Below, piece by piece: positions 34,230-46,852 of a stretch of DNA of 50,710 bases (positions within the stretch are counted from its first letter, which is position 1; the number at the start of each line of letters is the position of its first letter). Below the pieces are notes generated by a model that worked only from the letters and a program-made list of their open reading frames with translations, was not told where the DNA came from and ran no database searches. Origin of the DNA: Ichthyophonus hoferi (taxonomy: Eukaryota; Opisthokonta; Ichthyosporea; Ichthyophonida; Ichthyophonidae). The position numbers and the translations under genes were made by a program. The stretch lies in NCBI GenBank assembly GCA_002751075.1, contig NAOQ01000086.1, positions 93,928 through 144,637 on the forward strand, written 5' to 3'.

Positions 34230-37200
34230 CTAAACATCCTGAAGGGCTGGATGGCGGTTATAGAATTCAAGGCACTCGGGATTAGAAAGAGCACTGGCAT
34301 TCTTAACATTCTGACCTACGATCAGTTTCTTGACTGCCACCTCTACCTTCTTTCCGTTCATAGTGTATGGAATGGCCTTGGTTTCCAGGATAAAAGCTGG
34401 TACGTGGCGGGGGGAAATAGTAGTGCGAACAAGACGGCTCACTTCGTCCACAACAGAGGGGCCAAATTGTTTCCCTTCCTTCATTTGCACAAAGAGAACC
34501 ACTCTTTCTTCATTGCTCTTGCCAAACACCTGGCCTATACACAGTGAGTCTTCAATTGACCCAATCTTGTTAATGATGTTATAGATCTCTGAGCTTCCAA
34601 AGCGCACCCCAGAAGGATTGAGCACACCTGAGTATATATATGTAGGGTAGGAGGGGGTAGTAGGGGGGGAAGAGAGGTCACATAATGTCAGAGGGCAGAT
34701 ATGCGGTAGTACTTGGACTGTGTTTTTAACCGTACAACATAGGCTATTAATCATGTTTGTTGCTCATATCCACTCTTGTTATTATCAATAGAACTGTACT
34801 GTACATTGTTTTATATTTACATAATTTTCAAGTTTCTACTTAATTTTAAAATATACAAGTATAAAAAATAAACAATAAACGGTAAAACAATCTAATAGCA
34901 ATATAATGGTATCAGAATAGGAGGAGAAAGAAAGGCAGACAATGTGGTACAGATACAACCAAGTAGAACATATATAGAATTACCATCACTACGTCCCAAC
35001 ATAAGCACCCCTCCCGTAGTAGAACTGATCTGACAGAAATCGCCATGAGCCCACACCCCAGGGTACTTGTCAAAGTAGGCAGCCCGATACTTGCGGTCAT
35101 CCTCGTCATTCCAGAAGAATACAGGCATAGAGGGAAAGGCCTTGGTACACACCAGTTCGCCTGGCTCGTCAAAGAGAACTTTACCATCCTCGTCCCAGCA
35201 CTGAGCAATAGCAAGGGTCAGTCAGTATGATAGTATTGTAGTGTTATAGTATGTATAATAGTAGGATATTAAAGGCCTATAGGGCAGGCAAACATGAAGT
35301 ACGGTAGGGTAGTATAAGGTATATGCGTGTTTAAATGATGTGGTGCAGATACACAAGGGGGCTAATATGCCATACCTCTATAGCCATGCCCAGATGCCGG
35401 GTCTGAATCTCTCCTTTAACTACAGGTACTGAGGGGTTTGAACCCATGAAACAGCTGCAGATATCAGTACCTCCACTGATGGAGCCTAACATTATATCCT
35501 TCTTAATAGAGTCGTACACGTACTCAAAGGAGTCAGGGGTCAGGGGAGAGCCGGTAGAGAGAATGGCCCTGTAGGGAGGGAGAGAGGGGAAGAGAGAGGG
35601 GAAGAGGTTATTGATTATAAGGAGTATATAGGATAGGATGCAATAAAATGTAAATAGAGAGAGAGGAATAGAGAAAAGAAAGATAAAAAGAGTACGCGGT
35701 GTATATATTAAGTATAGTTATATAGTTATCGAGTTAAAAAGGAACTCAAGGCTAAGAGAGAATCAATGTATAACTGGTGTTGCACAGTAGTGTATAGTGT
35801 TAGATAGTTCAATCATATTTGTACAAGGTGTTTAAGCTAGATGCTATACGTTACACACTATATATATATATCGCACCCCTCCCACAACAGGACCACCTCA
35901 CAGCCAGTCCCCGCCGTAAACATCAACTGGTTCTACCATCATATATACACATTCTATACAGATACACACTTACCCACACACCTTAAACTACTTAAATCAT
36001 GGCTCTCATTCATACGTAAGTTGTGGTCTTTGCAGGTAGAAATCCATTTGGCCGAGGTGCCAAATACAGTGATCTTCAGGTTATCAATCATATCAAACAT
36101 AGTAGTCATGGTAGGTTTAAAGGGAGAGCCATCATATAACACCAGGGTGGCCCCAGTCAGCAGGCCCCCCATAAGCCAGTTCCACATCATCCAACCTGTA
36201 GTTGTGTAGTAAAACAGGGTGTCTCCACGGGTAAGGTCACCCTAGGCACCGAGCATGTTGTAAGTAAGACCATATGGGACAACATAATATAAAGTATACA
36301 CTATAGTATAGTACAGTTTAGTATAGTATAGTATAGGTGAGGAATAACAACATGGCTTGTCATTAGTTGTAGTTCGTAATGATTGGTTGGTATTATCCAC
36401 AGGTTAGGTTGATAAGGAGGCTTCACACGGTCATGCCATAGGTGAGTGATAGAAAAAAAAACTCGAGATTACGTCATATTATTATCTGGTGATATCACCT
36501 GAATGGGAATGGCATAAGGTATATATATATTCGCAAAGAATATACGTGGAATGGCCGATATAACAATTCATTAATGATTATGATTGAATAATATTGAGGA
36601 ATTGGCAGCTAAGAGGTAGAAAGTCATGTCATATTAAAATATATCCTATTGGACCTCAAAACCACATTCTCTCTTCCACCATATATGGGAGGCACCGTCA
36701 CTAGGACAGAACCAATAGAAATATATATTCACCTGTAGCACGTGTTCCTCCAAATGCTTTATCAGGCAGCCACCAGCCGAGTGGACCATACACTTAGGGG
36801 CCCCTGTAGTGCCACTACTATACATGATAAACAAAGGCTGGTTGAAGGGGAGTTGGTTGAATTCTAGCTCAGGGATGGCTTCAGTGTGATTGTTGCCTGG
36901 ATAGGACGAGGGAAGGGGGCGGGTGGGGGTGTAAGTATACGGATACGGGTATAAGAATAGAAGTACAGAGAGGGTATGTTATGTTATGTGTATAAGCATA
37001 CTTACAGTATGAAGTATACAATGGAGAATGATACCGTCTAGTAGGATAATGTGTCTTAGCCAATCAATATAAATCTACCAGCCCGTCCTCACCCTATCTC
37101 CATCCTTACCCAAACACCTACCTTCATTAACAAAGTCATCCCACATTTGGATGTTCGCACCCAGCGAAGCGAGGTTACAGTGGTGATCGGGAACGAAGGG

Positions 37201-39784
37201 AAGAAGAATAATCTTCTTCAAGTCCTTCAGGCCATTAATAACATTGCCTAGTTTACTCATGTGGTCATGCACCTTGCCATTGTAATACACGGCATTCACT
37301 GATAGTAAGATAGTAGGCTTAATCTGTGGGAGAATGGCGTGAGAGCTTAGGAACAGAGCAAAAACAACCGAGTATTTAGAGGTTGTAGTACATGTATGTA
37401 GGTATATATGTATGTTTAGATATAGGTATATACATAGTGGTGCATACAGGCAGTTAGGCATAATTGGCCTGCTCTGCTTCTCTGCTTATGGCCCCCACCC
37501 CCCCATTCAGCCAACTGGTGATTGGATGATAATATATTAATTAACCAATCGGTAACTATATTTATTTTCCTTCCCTTCACTCCTCCTCTGTGTATGAGCG
37601 ATTCGATGTTTTAATACACCTTTGTTATTTAAAATAGTCTATCCCTTTTCTTTGGAGGACATCAATTTAAACATATACCTTCCTTCTTTAAATTTAAATT
37701 ATGGCTATTAACTTACGGCCAATAGCACCCCACAGCAATTCATTAAAAAATAACAGGGACAGATAAAAAAGAATAGACAGGGGGAGGGGAGAAAGATTTT
37801 CAACTATTGGATAGAACAGGAGGAGAGTAAACAATGGGCATAATATAGAGAAAGGCTAATAAAAAGATTAATCCACACAGGAAAATCACAATCGTTTTGT
37901 ATCAATTAGCCACCTCTCCTCCCTCCATGTAGGGCATATCAACGTTATAACTATATGTCTCCCTTACATATTTGGGTGTTAAGTATATAGACTAAAAATG
38001 TAATGTAGTAGATAGAAAAACACGTAGGCAAACGGTCACACATAACACCATTCTATTGGTCTGTTAGAATATAATAGAAATCCTACAGTCCCTCTCTCCT
38101 CCCCTCCTTCAAACCCAATCACATCCTACCTGTGAAAAGCGATCTAGCACACCATTCATTCCAAAGTCAGGAGAGGTAGATGACCAAATGGCTCCAAGGG
38201 AGGCAGTAGCCAGCATGGCCACACAGGCTTCAATACAATTAGGCATATAGCTACACACCCTATCCCCCTCTACAATTCCTATATGTTTCAAGGCAGCAGC
38301 AAACCTTGCTACTAATCCTTTTAGTTCTTTATATGTCACTCTACGTGGCGCACCCTGCATCTCACCAGTTCCAATCTACGTTGTATGCGTTTGTATAAAG
38401 TGGTAGGCCTAATGTCAGTACTCCTACTATAGGTTGGTATTCCAAGGCCTTCGTTCTATATCTATATTACCTTCATCTCTCAAACATACACATTATAACA
38501 CCACGCCAGCCATCGTAAAATACAGTTAGTGATTGCATACTCCAACCCCTATTGTTCTTAAGGGCCACTCGGCATTGACTACGTACATGTATCGCAGTGT
38601 GCAAAGTACTGCAGATATATATTGCCAACCATATAAAAATAATGAGACAAAAAAGATTGTTTATTAAATCAAACATAATATTATACTAATCACAAGTCAT
38701 TTAAATAAAATTAAACAACTTTAATCTACTCCACCCTCTATATGCATTCTGTAACTCACCAGGGCAATCTTATCATCGTCCCAACGTAGAGCGTTCTCGG
38801 CATAGTTGAGGCGAGCCCCTGTAAACCATTCGGGTATCTTGTCCATAGAGAGAGAGGTGTCAACCACGCGGTCAAAGGGTTTTGAGGAGATAACATTGGT
38901 GAACTCCCATACAGCCTTCCAGAAAAGATCATAGTACTCCACGGACCATTCGTACAAATCATAGTAGTTGGCTGTATATTCCAATAAAAGTGCAAACATT
39001 AGGTCAGACTACCTTACAACTTTCTTTGACTTTGTATTCTTAGCCTCTTTATAGCAAATGCAGTTTTCATTACAAAAATATTCAACTATAAACCAGGATA
39101 ATTACACGGCATTAATTAACCAAGTGTAAAAATCTTACAGGTTGTCGTAAAAAGGGAAAGATGAGAAGGCTAAACTAAAAGATGTCAAAAAAAAAATTAC
39201 ATAAAGGAGATACAAAAAAAAAATGACTGTAAAAAACCTGAAATGTAGCAACTATATACGGTTGATCTTGTTCTGCACGCAAAACCCTAAGTAATAATAA
39301 ATAGTTTCCTTACCAAGGTTAAGGTTATTTTCGGTATTGACCTTCCGTCTAAAAAGATCCAGCTGGGTTACAACATCTTTAGAAGGTGTCCATAGCACTT
39401 TGACGCCCCTATAAAATGAGATAGGATTAGTAGAATGTGCACAAATCAGCGTTTGTAACATGGTTACATTCCGTTACAGCCAATACATAAGAGCAGGGAG
39501 AATAATGATGATAGCTAAAGAAGCATGATATAGCATTGTCCTATAGTCAACTTAAAGAGGTGCCAGGCCAAGGGACATGCCTAACACCAAACAATCGTCG
39601 GTCTAAATTTTAGTATAAATTTTAAATTGATACCATTGTTTTTGTTATTAGCAAAATCTAGAGGAATATTGTTAGAAAATCAACTGGTTGCAGGAAAATG
39701 TCAACTGGTGAATAACATGAGCCTATAGATAGGTACTTACACGCCAGCGTTAGGGTCTGCTTCCATATTAGCAACTGAATTCAT
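34230..39784 (-). CDS. AACS: Acetoacetyl-CoA synthetase
   Basis: Cytosolic ANL-superfamily ligase that makes acetoacetyl-CoA from acetoacetate, ATP and CoA, feeding ketone bodies into sterol and fatty-acid synthesis. Minus-strand exons: 39784-39741, 39408-39314, 38971-38760, 38375-38130, 37323-37122, 36896-36733, 36241-35982, 35568-35376, 35200-34984, 34627-34230. All phases agree and give 676 residues (human 672), so the gene looks whole. Motifs: N-terminal ACS domain with [10 protein letters not shown] and [19 protein letters not shown] (about 174-185); the phosphate-binding [16 protein letters not shown] (294-309); [40 protein letters not shown] and RFGSSEIYN of the hinge; and [10 protein letters not shown] near the C-terminus with the catalytic Lys. 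The start at 39784 is the first in-frame ATG; a second Met lies at residue 7. Divergent from the CRT-like gene, convergent with RFC2. Confidence 0.97.
36296..36341. repeat. Short TATAG array in AACS intron
   Basis: Degenerate TATAGTATAG stretch in the intron between AACS exons 6 and 7, built from the same pentamer as the large arrays in the SNAPC4-like gene and S6K. Confidence 0.7.
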
Positions 39785-41704
39785 TATCAAATATGTTATA
39801 GTTCACTACGCAAGGTGATAAAAAAGTAAATTTTAATACAGCGTTTATATTGAATGTCGCCAACTCACAACTACAGAGTCACCACCGTGTCAGAAACAAC
39901 AACAAATACCGTAGCTTTCTGTATTAGTAACGGATTATAATTGAGATTCACAAGATTGAGAGTTAAATCATATTCGCCCAAAGGTATGTGAGATCATTAT
40001 TTCATTGGCCCTTTAATTAATTGCCCAATCGCTGACTAGAACATCTTTCATTTGTGTTTATCTTAAATATTCAGGGTATTTATATTTATATGATTGGAGC
40101 AGTCAATTTCCATTTACATAAGATAAAGTATAAAGGAGTAAATTCTAAGCCTAATTAATTTTAAACCTAATTAATTTTAAGTTGTTGAATTAATTTTTAA
40201 TATTAATGGTATAAAAACCCTATAATATGATATATGAAGGAGGGCCTTTGTATTCCATAAAAAATATTAACAATAAAATAAAAAGAAACTGATAACAGAC
40301 GAATGGAAAGGTTTGCCTTGACATCGTGGTAAAATAAATGCGGTGTATAATCCAGACTAATGTGGGCAAATGTTTTAAGAATTATGTTCCATAAATAACA
40401 TCTCGCAATAAAAACACAATAATGAAGAATATCTACAAATTTTAATTAATAAAACTGAAAAAAATTATCTGTTTTATATTTGAAGCAAAGTGTAATATAA
40501 ATTTAAATACCCTTTTGCTGCTTTTATGCAACAGTTGGGATTATTGGCAAATTCAACAAATGGTGGAAAAGGAATAATCGATTTGGATCGGGTAACTATT
40601 GGTTATTTGGCTCGCAAAGCATTACAAACTTTTTATGTGTCTCACTACTTTTATAGTAATAGAAAGAGCATGGCAAAACTGTAATGATTTAAGCGCCAAT
40701 TTACTTATAAAACTGGTACCTAAAAAGATTTATATTAACTAATCTCACGCTCACCAAAATAAGTATCTCATTTCAAAAATATGCTACGGCATTTGTTTTA
40801 GTACTTCAGCAAAAAAAAATATTGATTGAATTTATGTTTTAAGAGGAGTGGTTTTTTTAAAAATAGAAAAAAAAAAACTAAAAATAATAGCTCAACTAAT
40901 TTTACACAAAACAATAAAACTATTTAAAAATAAACAACTATTTGTAAATAGCTATCAATTTTTTTTAGGCTATTCATACTTGCTGTTGCCACGTAACCTG
41001 AGTAAGTTTAGTAATTATGATTCACTCTGAAGCTAAAACCTAAACAGCCTCTTGCCATTAACCAATTGTGGCCATTGAACTTTATAATTATAATATTAGC
41101 AATACAGGCTTTATTACCTCAGAGTTAAGTTTGTCGAGTCGATGGCCTCCGATCGAAGCATAAGATTTTTCGCGACGTTCTATAACTCTAGATCTATTTA
41201 TGAATGATTTGGTATTTTTCATTGAATGCTTTCCTAAACAAAAGAGGAAATAACTTCGAATAAAAAATATATTTCTAAAAAATAAACCGGGCTATATAGA
41301 TATAGTATTAATTAAAATATAATTTTTATGTTATCTATTTGTAATTTTAAATGATTTTTATTTATTTATTTTAAAAATGTATTAAATAGAATTAATAAAA
41401 TGATTTTTTTCTTCTAATATTAACATTATTGCTACAGCACTATACATAATAGTTCTGCAATATTATAAAAAGCACTGTCTTCCCGCGCTATGTTAATTTA
41501 ATTGGGGAACTACTTATTCAATGGCCAACCAATCGACTATGATCCGATAGCCTAACGAGTTAAAATATATTAAGCAATGATATGACCGCCCTTAGCAATC
41601 AGTTACAGTAAAAGATTGGTTTTATTTGAATAGGTGGCTATCACATTATATAGGTAGTTCCTATTAACATACAGAAGTGACTGTGCCATAGTACCCAAGA
41701 TTTT

Positions 41705-43650
41705 TTTAAAAAACGGAAGACAGTCGACCAGAAAATATGTTAAAAGTTCCTGTTGGTTCTGGTTCTAGCTCTGGCTCTGATGTAAGCGCCGCGACTGGCA
41801 TCTGGCATCTGGCGGCTGGCAGTTGAGTTGATATGAAGGTGATACCCAGTTGTTTTGTGCATTACAATGGTGTCATTTTGATCTGGAAATATTGAGTCCA
41901 AGTGTAGATTTGAAGACGTGCAGAGGCATGATAATTGATTCTCCTCACGTAGAGGTCAGTGAATAGATTAGGATTAGGGTGAAGTACTTTTCGCATTCAT
42001 GAATTGCTGGAAGAACTAGATTTTGTGACCTTGATAAACTATTTAAGCTTTCTCTGCTACTATATTAAGACTAGTTAGAGACAGGTTCGCTCCTGTAGCC
42101 TCGAACCGATATTAATTGTGTGAATATCAAATTTAGGGGTGTTTTAGAGATGTGGCTCTCGTGGGGTCTTTCGGGAGGGCTCACCGAAAGTTCTTTTATA
42201 TAGCATTAGTTGGGATACGCTGTAAGAAGACCAGCTGGTCTGGCCACTGCGTTGTGATAGAGACTGGCTCAAGAAATCGGAGGTGGTGTAATCCGATTTG
42301 GGAGTGAGTAGTTGCGTTTGTAAGAGGCATATGTCAGCTCTCCAGAGAAGCCCCTCAGCCGAGAGGTGTCACGGTTGGTGGTGTTGCTATTGGTGGTGAT
42401 GGTCATTTGTTGCTAAGTGTATATCTTGGTTTATCCGTCTTAATACAATACTAGGACCGCTAGTATCTTTAAATGGCTACCGTGATATCTTAATTAAGCG
42501 TTGTGGTGTTAACAAGTTTAAATTATGTAACTATCGCGAATACTTTAATTTGGTTGGCTATGATAGCAAATTCGGCATAGTTAGTCGAGTACTAAGTTTA
42601 ATATACTAGATGAAATTAACTTGTAACACTGGTTTTATAGCAATATGCTAATCTAATATCTAATACTACTTTCTTTTAGATTGTATGTCTGTAGTAATAA
42701 GATATAGTGGTATATAATATTCTAGTGTACGTTTACCCATGTAAAGTCGATGGAGAATTTTCACCTCCAGGTAGCAACTTCCAGCTATATGTTGATTAGT
42801 ATGGTATCGTAGTGTACGATGATCATTGGTCCAGATCTTGTGAATCTCATCATTGTCATGATATGACGATCAATTTGCAATTGTTAATTTTTGCGGTTGT
42901 AACATCTCCTTACAGGCCTTGGGGGTGCACAGTGGTCAGATAGAGAAAAGGGATAAGCAAGGTTGCAACATCCTCAAAAGTGTCTTGGGCTAAAGTATTT
43001 TTGCAATTTGTGTATTGTTGACTTAATAGAATTACCAAGCTCTGTGCCCATGACAAACTATTTAGCTTTCTATGGTACCATGTTGGGAATAGTAAGTAGG
43101 GACTAGAGTGCCCCTGTGACTCATTATTTTAGAAGAAGGGATGAAGGGGTGCTTTAACGTTTACTTTTGTATACACGGGCAAAAATATGCTCAGAGTCAG
43201 AATCTGTTGAACACACAGACTCTGGCACTAAGAAAATTTTATTATTAAATAAGTCAACAGAATTTGAGGACTAAGCCAGCCCATAAGGTCGATAGGACTA
43301 GGAGAGCACAGCTAGTTGGGCAGCCAGTCTTAGGCTGATGGCCAGATAGCTGTATTGCCGAAGACACCAAGTTGTCCCAATACAACTAGAGACTGTTGTA
43401 ACTACCCTTAGCGATTGGAAGACTGTAGAGTCATTAGTAAAACCTGCTGGACTTGCATGATATCCTGAATCTCAAACATAATCTGAAATGGCCTATCATA
43501 TAGTTGAAGAACCTCTGCCATTGACTGGGCTGGTTCAGTTTTGATCGATCATCTTGGATTGACATTTAACACCAATAGTTTGCACCAACTATTTTTCCAG
43601 ACTACATCTACTGATTTTTTATTGGTAACTTTAAAGAAAATGTTTAAAGC
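41705..43650 (+). repeat. Long copy of dispersed repeat family with internal duplication
   Basis: Both ends of this roughly 1.9-kb block match the short copy at 25440-25740 (opposite strand). Inside it, about 41978-42105 and 42988-43125 are diverged copies of each other. Shared features are GAAGTACTTTT versus AAAGTATTTTT, then a gap, then AAACTATTTAAGCTTTCT versus AAACTATTTAGCTTTCT, then GACTAGTTAGAG versus GTAGGGACTAGAG. An inverted repeat CAGAGTC..GACTCTG lies near 43192-43225. I find no open frame resembling a transposase, reverse transcriptase or integrase, and no clear terminal repeats. It could be a non-autonomous element, a segmental duplication or a non-coding transcript. Confidence 0.6.
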
Positions 43651-43927
43651 CGGCAAACAAAACGATACTAGTCAAAACACTAGTAGCTATTAGCCGTATA
43701 GTTTATATATAATAAAATACCATTGGCACGTAACAATACCTAAACTGACTTTATATTTTAATATTAACACGAATGATGCCTACTAAACCATTAAATTTAA
43801 AGATCCGGCATACTTTATATCACAATAATAACTTCTGAATGAAAATTTCAGAAATTTGGACTTTTTTTAAAAAAAAATAATAGATTTAGTTGAAAAAAAT
43901 ATTATTGCAACAGTTTCGATTGTATTA

Positions 43928-43928
<1 letters not shown>

Positions 43929-43965
<37 letters not shown>
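43929..43965. repeat. (TA)n microsatellite upstream of the CRT-like gene
   Basis: Nearly perfect TA dinucleotide run about 80 bp before the start codon at 44043. It may fall in the 5' UTR or core promoter. Confidence 0.93.
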
Positions 43966-43968
<3 letters not shown>

Positions 43969-44042
43969 ATGTACTAAGAACAAATATTATTAACTGTGTT
44001 TTGCTAAATGGAGTGTTACAAATTCAACATTGATCTGTGAAA

Positions 44043-46852
44043 ATGAGTGTAAATAAAAGAACCTCCTCAATGGCCTCAGGGGAGCGTCAACCTCTGATTT
44101 CAAATATTGTTGAAGACGAAAATGAATCTGGCTGTCACAGGAAAGAGATAGAGGGCGTAACCGAACCTGAAGCTGTTGACAAGGCCAATGATGGACGCAT
44201 GTTGGCCATTAGTTTTGTGGCTATGGTGGTGTTTGGCCTTGGAAACAAAATGTTCAACAAGCTTCAGACCGTACCCATGCATAATTATCCGTTCTTTCTT
44301 TCCGTATACTCGACCTTTGTATACATTCCCCTATCATTTGCTTATATTATTCCTATGATAAGGTTTGGTAGATATATCTCAAAGGAAGAGCGACGGATTC
44401 CTCAAATGAAATTCTTTGTCATGGGAATGCTAGACGCTATCTCGGGACTGATGCAGACCTTTGCCGTCAATTTCCTAGACGGTGCCCTGGTTATAATGTA
44501 AGTCAAATAAGTTTTTGTCTATTGTTCTTCTGTATACCAGTTTGTAGCCGTTTACTACACCCATTGATCTCGGTGTCACTAGTGTGTGAAGGGATATATA
44601 CCGTAATGGGGTGCCTGTGCGTGTGTTGAAATCTACGACCGACATCACAGCCCCACTCAAGGTTAACACAGGTAGCTATTCCAATCTCCATGGTCCTCTC
44701 GTACTTTCTCATGAAGGCCCGCTATAATGTGTGCCATATTCTAGGAGCTGTCATAGTCCTGGGTGGTCTTTTCGTCGCTATCATTCCTCAGGTGAGTGCT
44801 TTCTTGTGTTAGCCTGCCTCTATATGCAGGTTATAGGATGTGTGGTCAATATGTTCGTAATAACGCCTCTGCTTGCAAATGTAGAAGTATAATTTACCTC
44901 TATTCCAACACAGTTTACTTATTCCTTCCTTTCTTTATTTGAATAATGATTAATTACTTTTTTAGTATTTTTTTATTGAAGATATATAGTAGGATATATA
45001 ATAGAGCCACCCTATACTGATGATTATCTTTACCAATAATCTCATTTACCGAGCCTACTTCACAACCATTACCCCCCACACCAATCCATCTTTACCGTAC
45101 TATTCCTCCCCTCTCCCACCTACCAGTTCACCCAAGGTCAGGGGACTAAGCTTTCCGATATTATTTGGATAGCCATCCTAGCCCTCAGCTGTGTGCCTAT
45201 GACTCTCTCCTCTATCTACAAGGAGAAAGCCCTAGGAGCACAGGAGATAGACCCAGTGTACCTTAATGGCTGGATAGCAATATGGCAGTTCTTTGGCTGC
45301 ATGTTGTTTATTATCCCTTCAGCCTATGTTACCCCGGGAGGCAGTATAGGAACTATCCCTTCCATGATACTTGACGGCGCCAAGTGTTATATGGGGATAA
45401 ATACTTTCCATGATGTAAGTGTGGTCGCCCTGACTACCCTCCCTCTCTTCTCATTTCCTTATTGTTTCTTAGTATATATACACATATGTGTATATGTGTG
45501 GATACATTCTCGCTTGATATTCCCTTCTGATTATCTTTCTATTACGGTTTATTATCCTACTTGGTGATTTTAAGCAGGGTTTTCATGGAGTGATAATATA
45601 TAATATAGAATGTAGGTATGGGTGTCTGTGGGCGATAGATTAATGTAAGCAGGCAGTAATAGCAATAGTCGCAGACCTGTGGTATTATACTAAGGTACGA
45701 GAGGGGTATGTAAATTAAGCCAGTTAGTTATGTCTTCTATCATATTACTCTACTCTCCTAAATACTATCATATCGTTATGCAATTATGTGATAAAAGAAA
45801 CAATAGACCCATGATATAAGCCTATACAGCCTACCCTATATACGTCTACCACCCATTCCCTTCTCTGATCGTCCCTTACATACATACAGGATGCCTGTGA
45901 GGCAGCCCCCTTACTAGTAAACATATACCTTATGTTTAATGTGGTCTATAATATCTTGATTATTATGATTATTAAGTATGGTAGTGCTAATCTCCTTTGG
46001 TTGGCCTCTGCCCTTATGGTGCCTATGGGGTCTCTAGCCTTCTCATTGCCTTTTGTGCCTGGGTAGGTTATATAGTGTTTGTTATATACATAGGTTGTAC
46101 GCTGTATGCTATATGTTATATAGTATAACTTAATAGTTATATATTATATGTTATAATTGTGTAATTGGTGTCTGGTATCTGGCTATACGAATGTATCAGT
46201 ATAGGGCATATAGTTGATTTATATTATGACCATGCCCTTAACATCCCACTCAATCTCAGTTATAACTCTCCAGTCATATTCATACCTACACCTCTCCCTA
46301 TCTTACTACAGACACAAGCCCCTAGGCCTATATGGCTATATTGGACTCGTCTTAGTAGTAGTTGGTCTCCTCCTCTACCGCTTCAGCCATATCCCTATTG
46401 TTCTCTATCATAAGGCCTGTGGTATATCAGTAGCTGGTGAACAGGTCAATCTAGGACACATAGATAATGTACAGGCTACATCCCTCTTACATATGAGGGG
46501 TGATATGATGGACGTTACCCAGTATATCTTTGAGGGCTATACCTATTCCAGGGAGAAACAGCTGAATGACTTGAAGTATGATATGATACCCTATATATTT
46601 TTATATACTACACCCTATATATACTATGCTCTATATAAGCACATATACTTCTCATTGAACCATAATGCACACATATATATCGGCCTCCTATATCCATGCT
46701 TACTTTTTACATACCGGCACAGGCGGGATCGAGTAGCTATTCGCAGTGAGTATCTAGGACGACTAGGGTTTAGAAGCACTTCCATGTCAACAACATCTAT
46801 GTCCTCGTATAATTCAAGGAATGCGGAGAGGGAGGGGTTGCTAGCGCCTTAA
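44043..46852 (+). CDS. CRT-like (chloroquine-resistance-transporter-like) DMT-superfamily membrane transporter
   Basis: Multi-pass membrane protein of the drug/metabolite transporter superfamily, most like the CRT/CLT group (Plasmodium CRT, plant CLT thiol exporters, Dictyostelium Crt). Exons: 44043-44497, 44662-44791, 45127-45414, 45890-46062, 46312-46575, 46723-46852; all phases agree and give 479 residues (PfCRT is 424). The first helix FVAMVVFGLGNKMFNKL is followed by VPMHNYPFFLSVYSTF, matching the plant VPM..YPFFLAQ..TF signature, then by FFVMGMLDAISGLMQTFAVN. About ten hydrophobic segments follow, the last being GYIGLVLVVVGLLLY. Acidic dileucine signals lie near both ends (ERQPLI at 14-19; EREGLL just before the stop), suggesting a lysosomal or endosomal location. 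The last intron (147 bp) is a multiple of three without a stop, so a retained form of 528 residues is possible. The family call is from recognised motifs; substrate is unknown. Confidence 0.8.
46576..46722 (+). other. In-frame, stop-free last intron of the CRT-like gene
   Basis: GTATGA donor and CAG acceptor bound 147 bp (49 codons) that can be read through in frame. The encoded segment is Tyr/Ile-rich and unlike the rest of the tail, which favours splicing. Retention would add 49 residues to the cytosolic tail. Confidence 0.6.

Larger units (their letters stand above)
39785..44042. other. Divergent non-coding region between AACS and the CRT-like gene
   Basis: The longest gene-free stretch (4.3 kb). 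39785-41700 is very AT-rich with no coding sign. 41705-43650 is less AT-rich and contains the long copy of the dispersed repeat. A (TA)n run at 43929-43965 sits about 80 bp before the start codon of the CRT-like gene. Confidence 0.65.

Noticed and set aside
35841-36209. 122-codon plus-strand open frame
   Set aside because: Antisense shadow of AACS exon 7, which has clear family motifs on the minus strand.
40848-41030. 60-codon plus-strand open frame
   Set aside because: Lys/Leu-rich reading of A/T-rich DNA with no splice context or similarity.
42120-42420. GC-richer stretch considered as a tRNA, snRNA or snoRNA cluster
   Set aside because: No tRNA A/B boxes, cloverleaf or recognisable snRNA motifs; it belongs to the long repeat copy.
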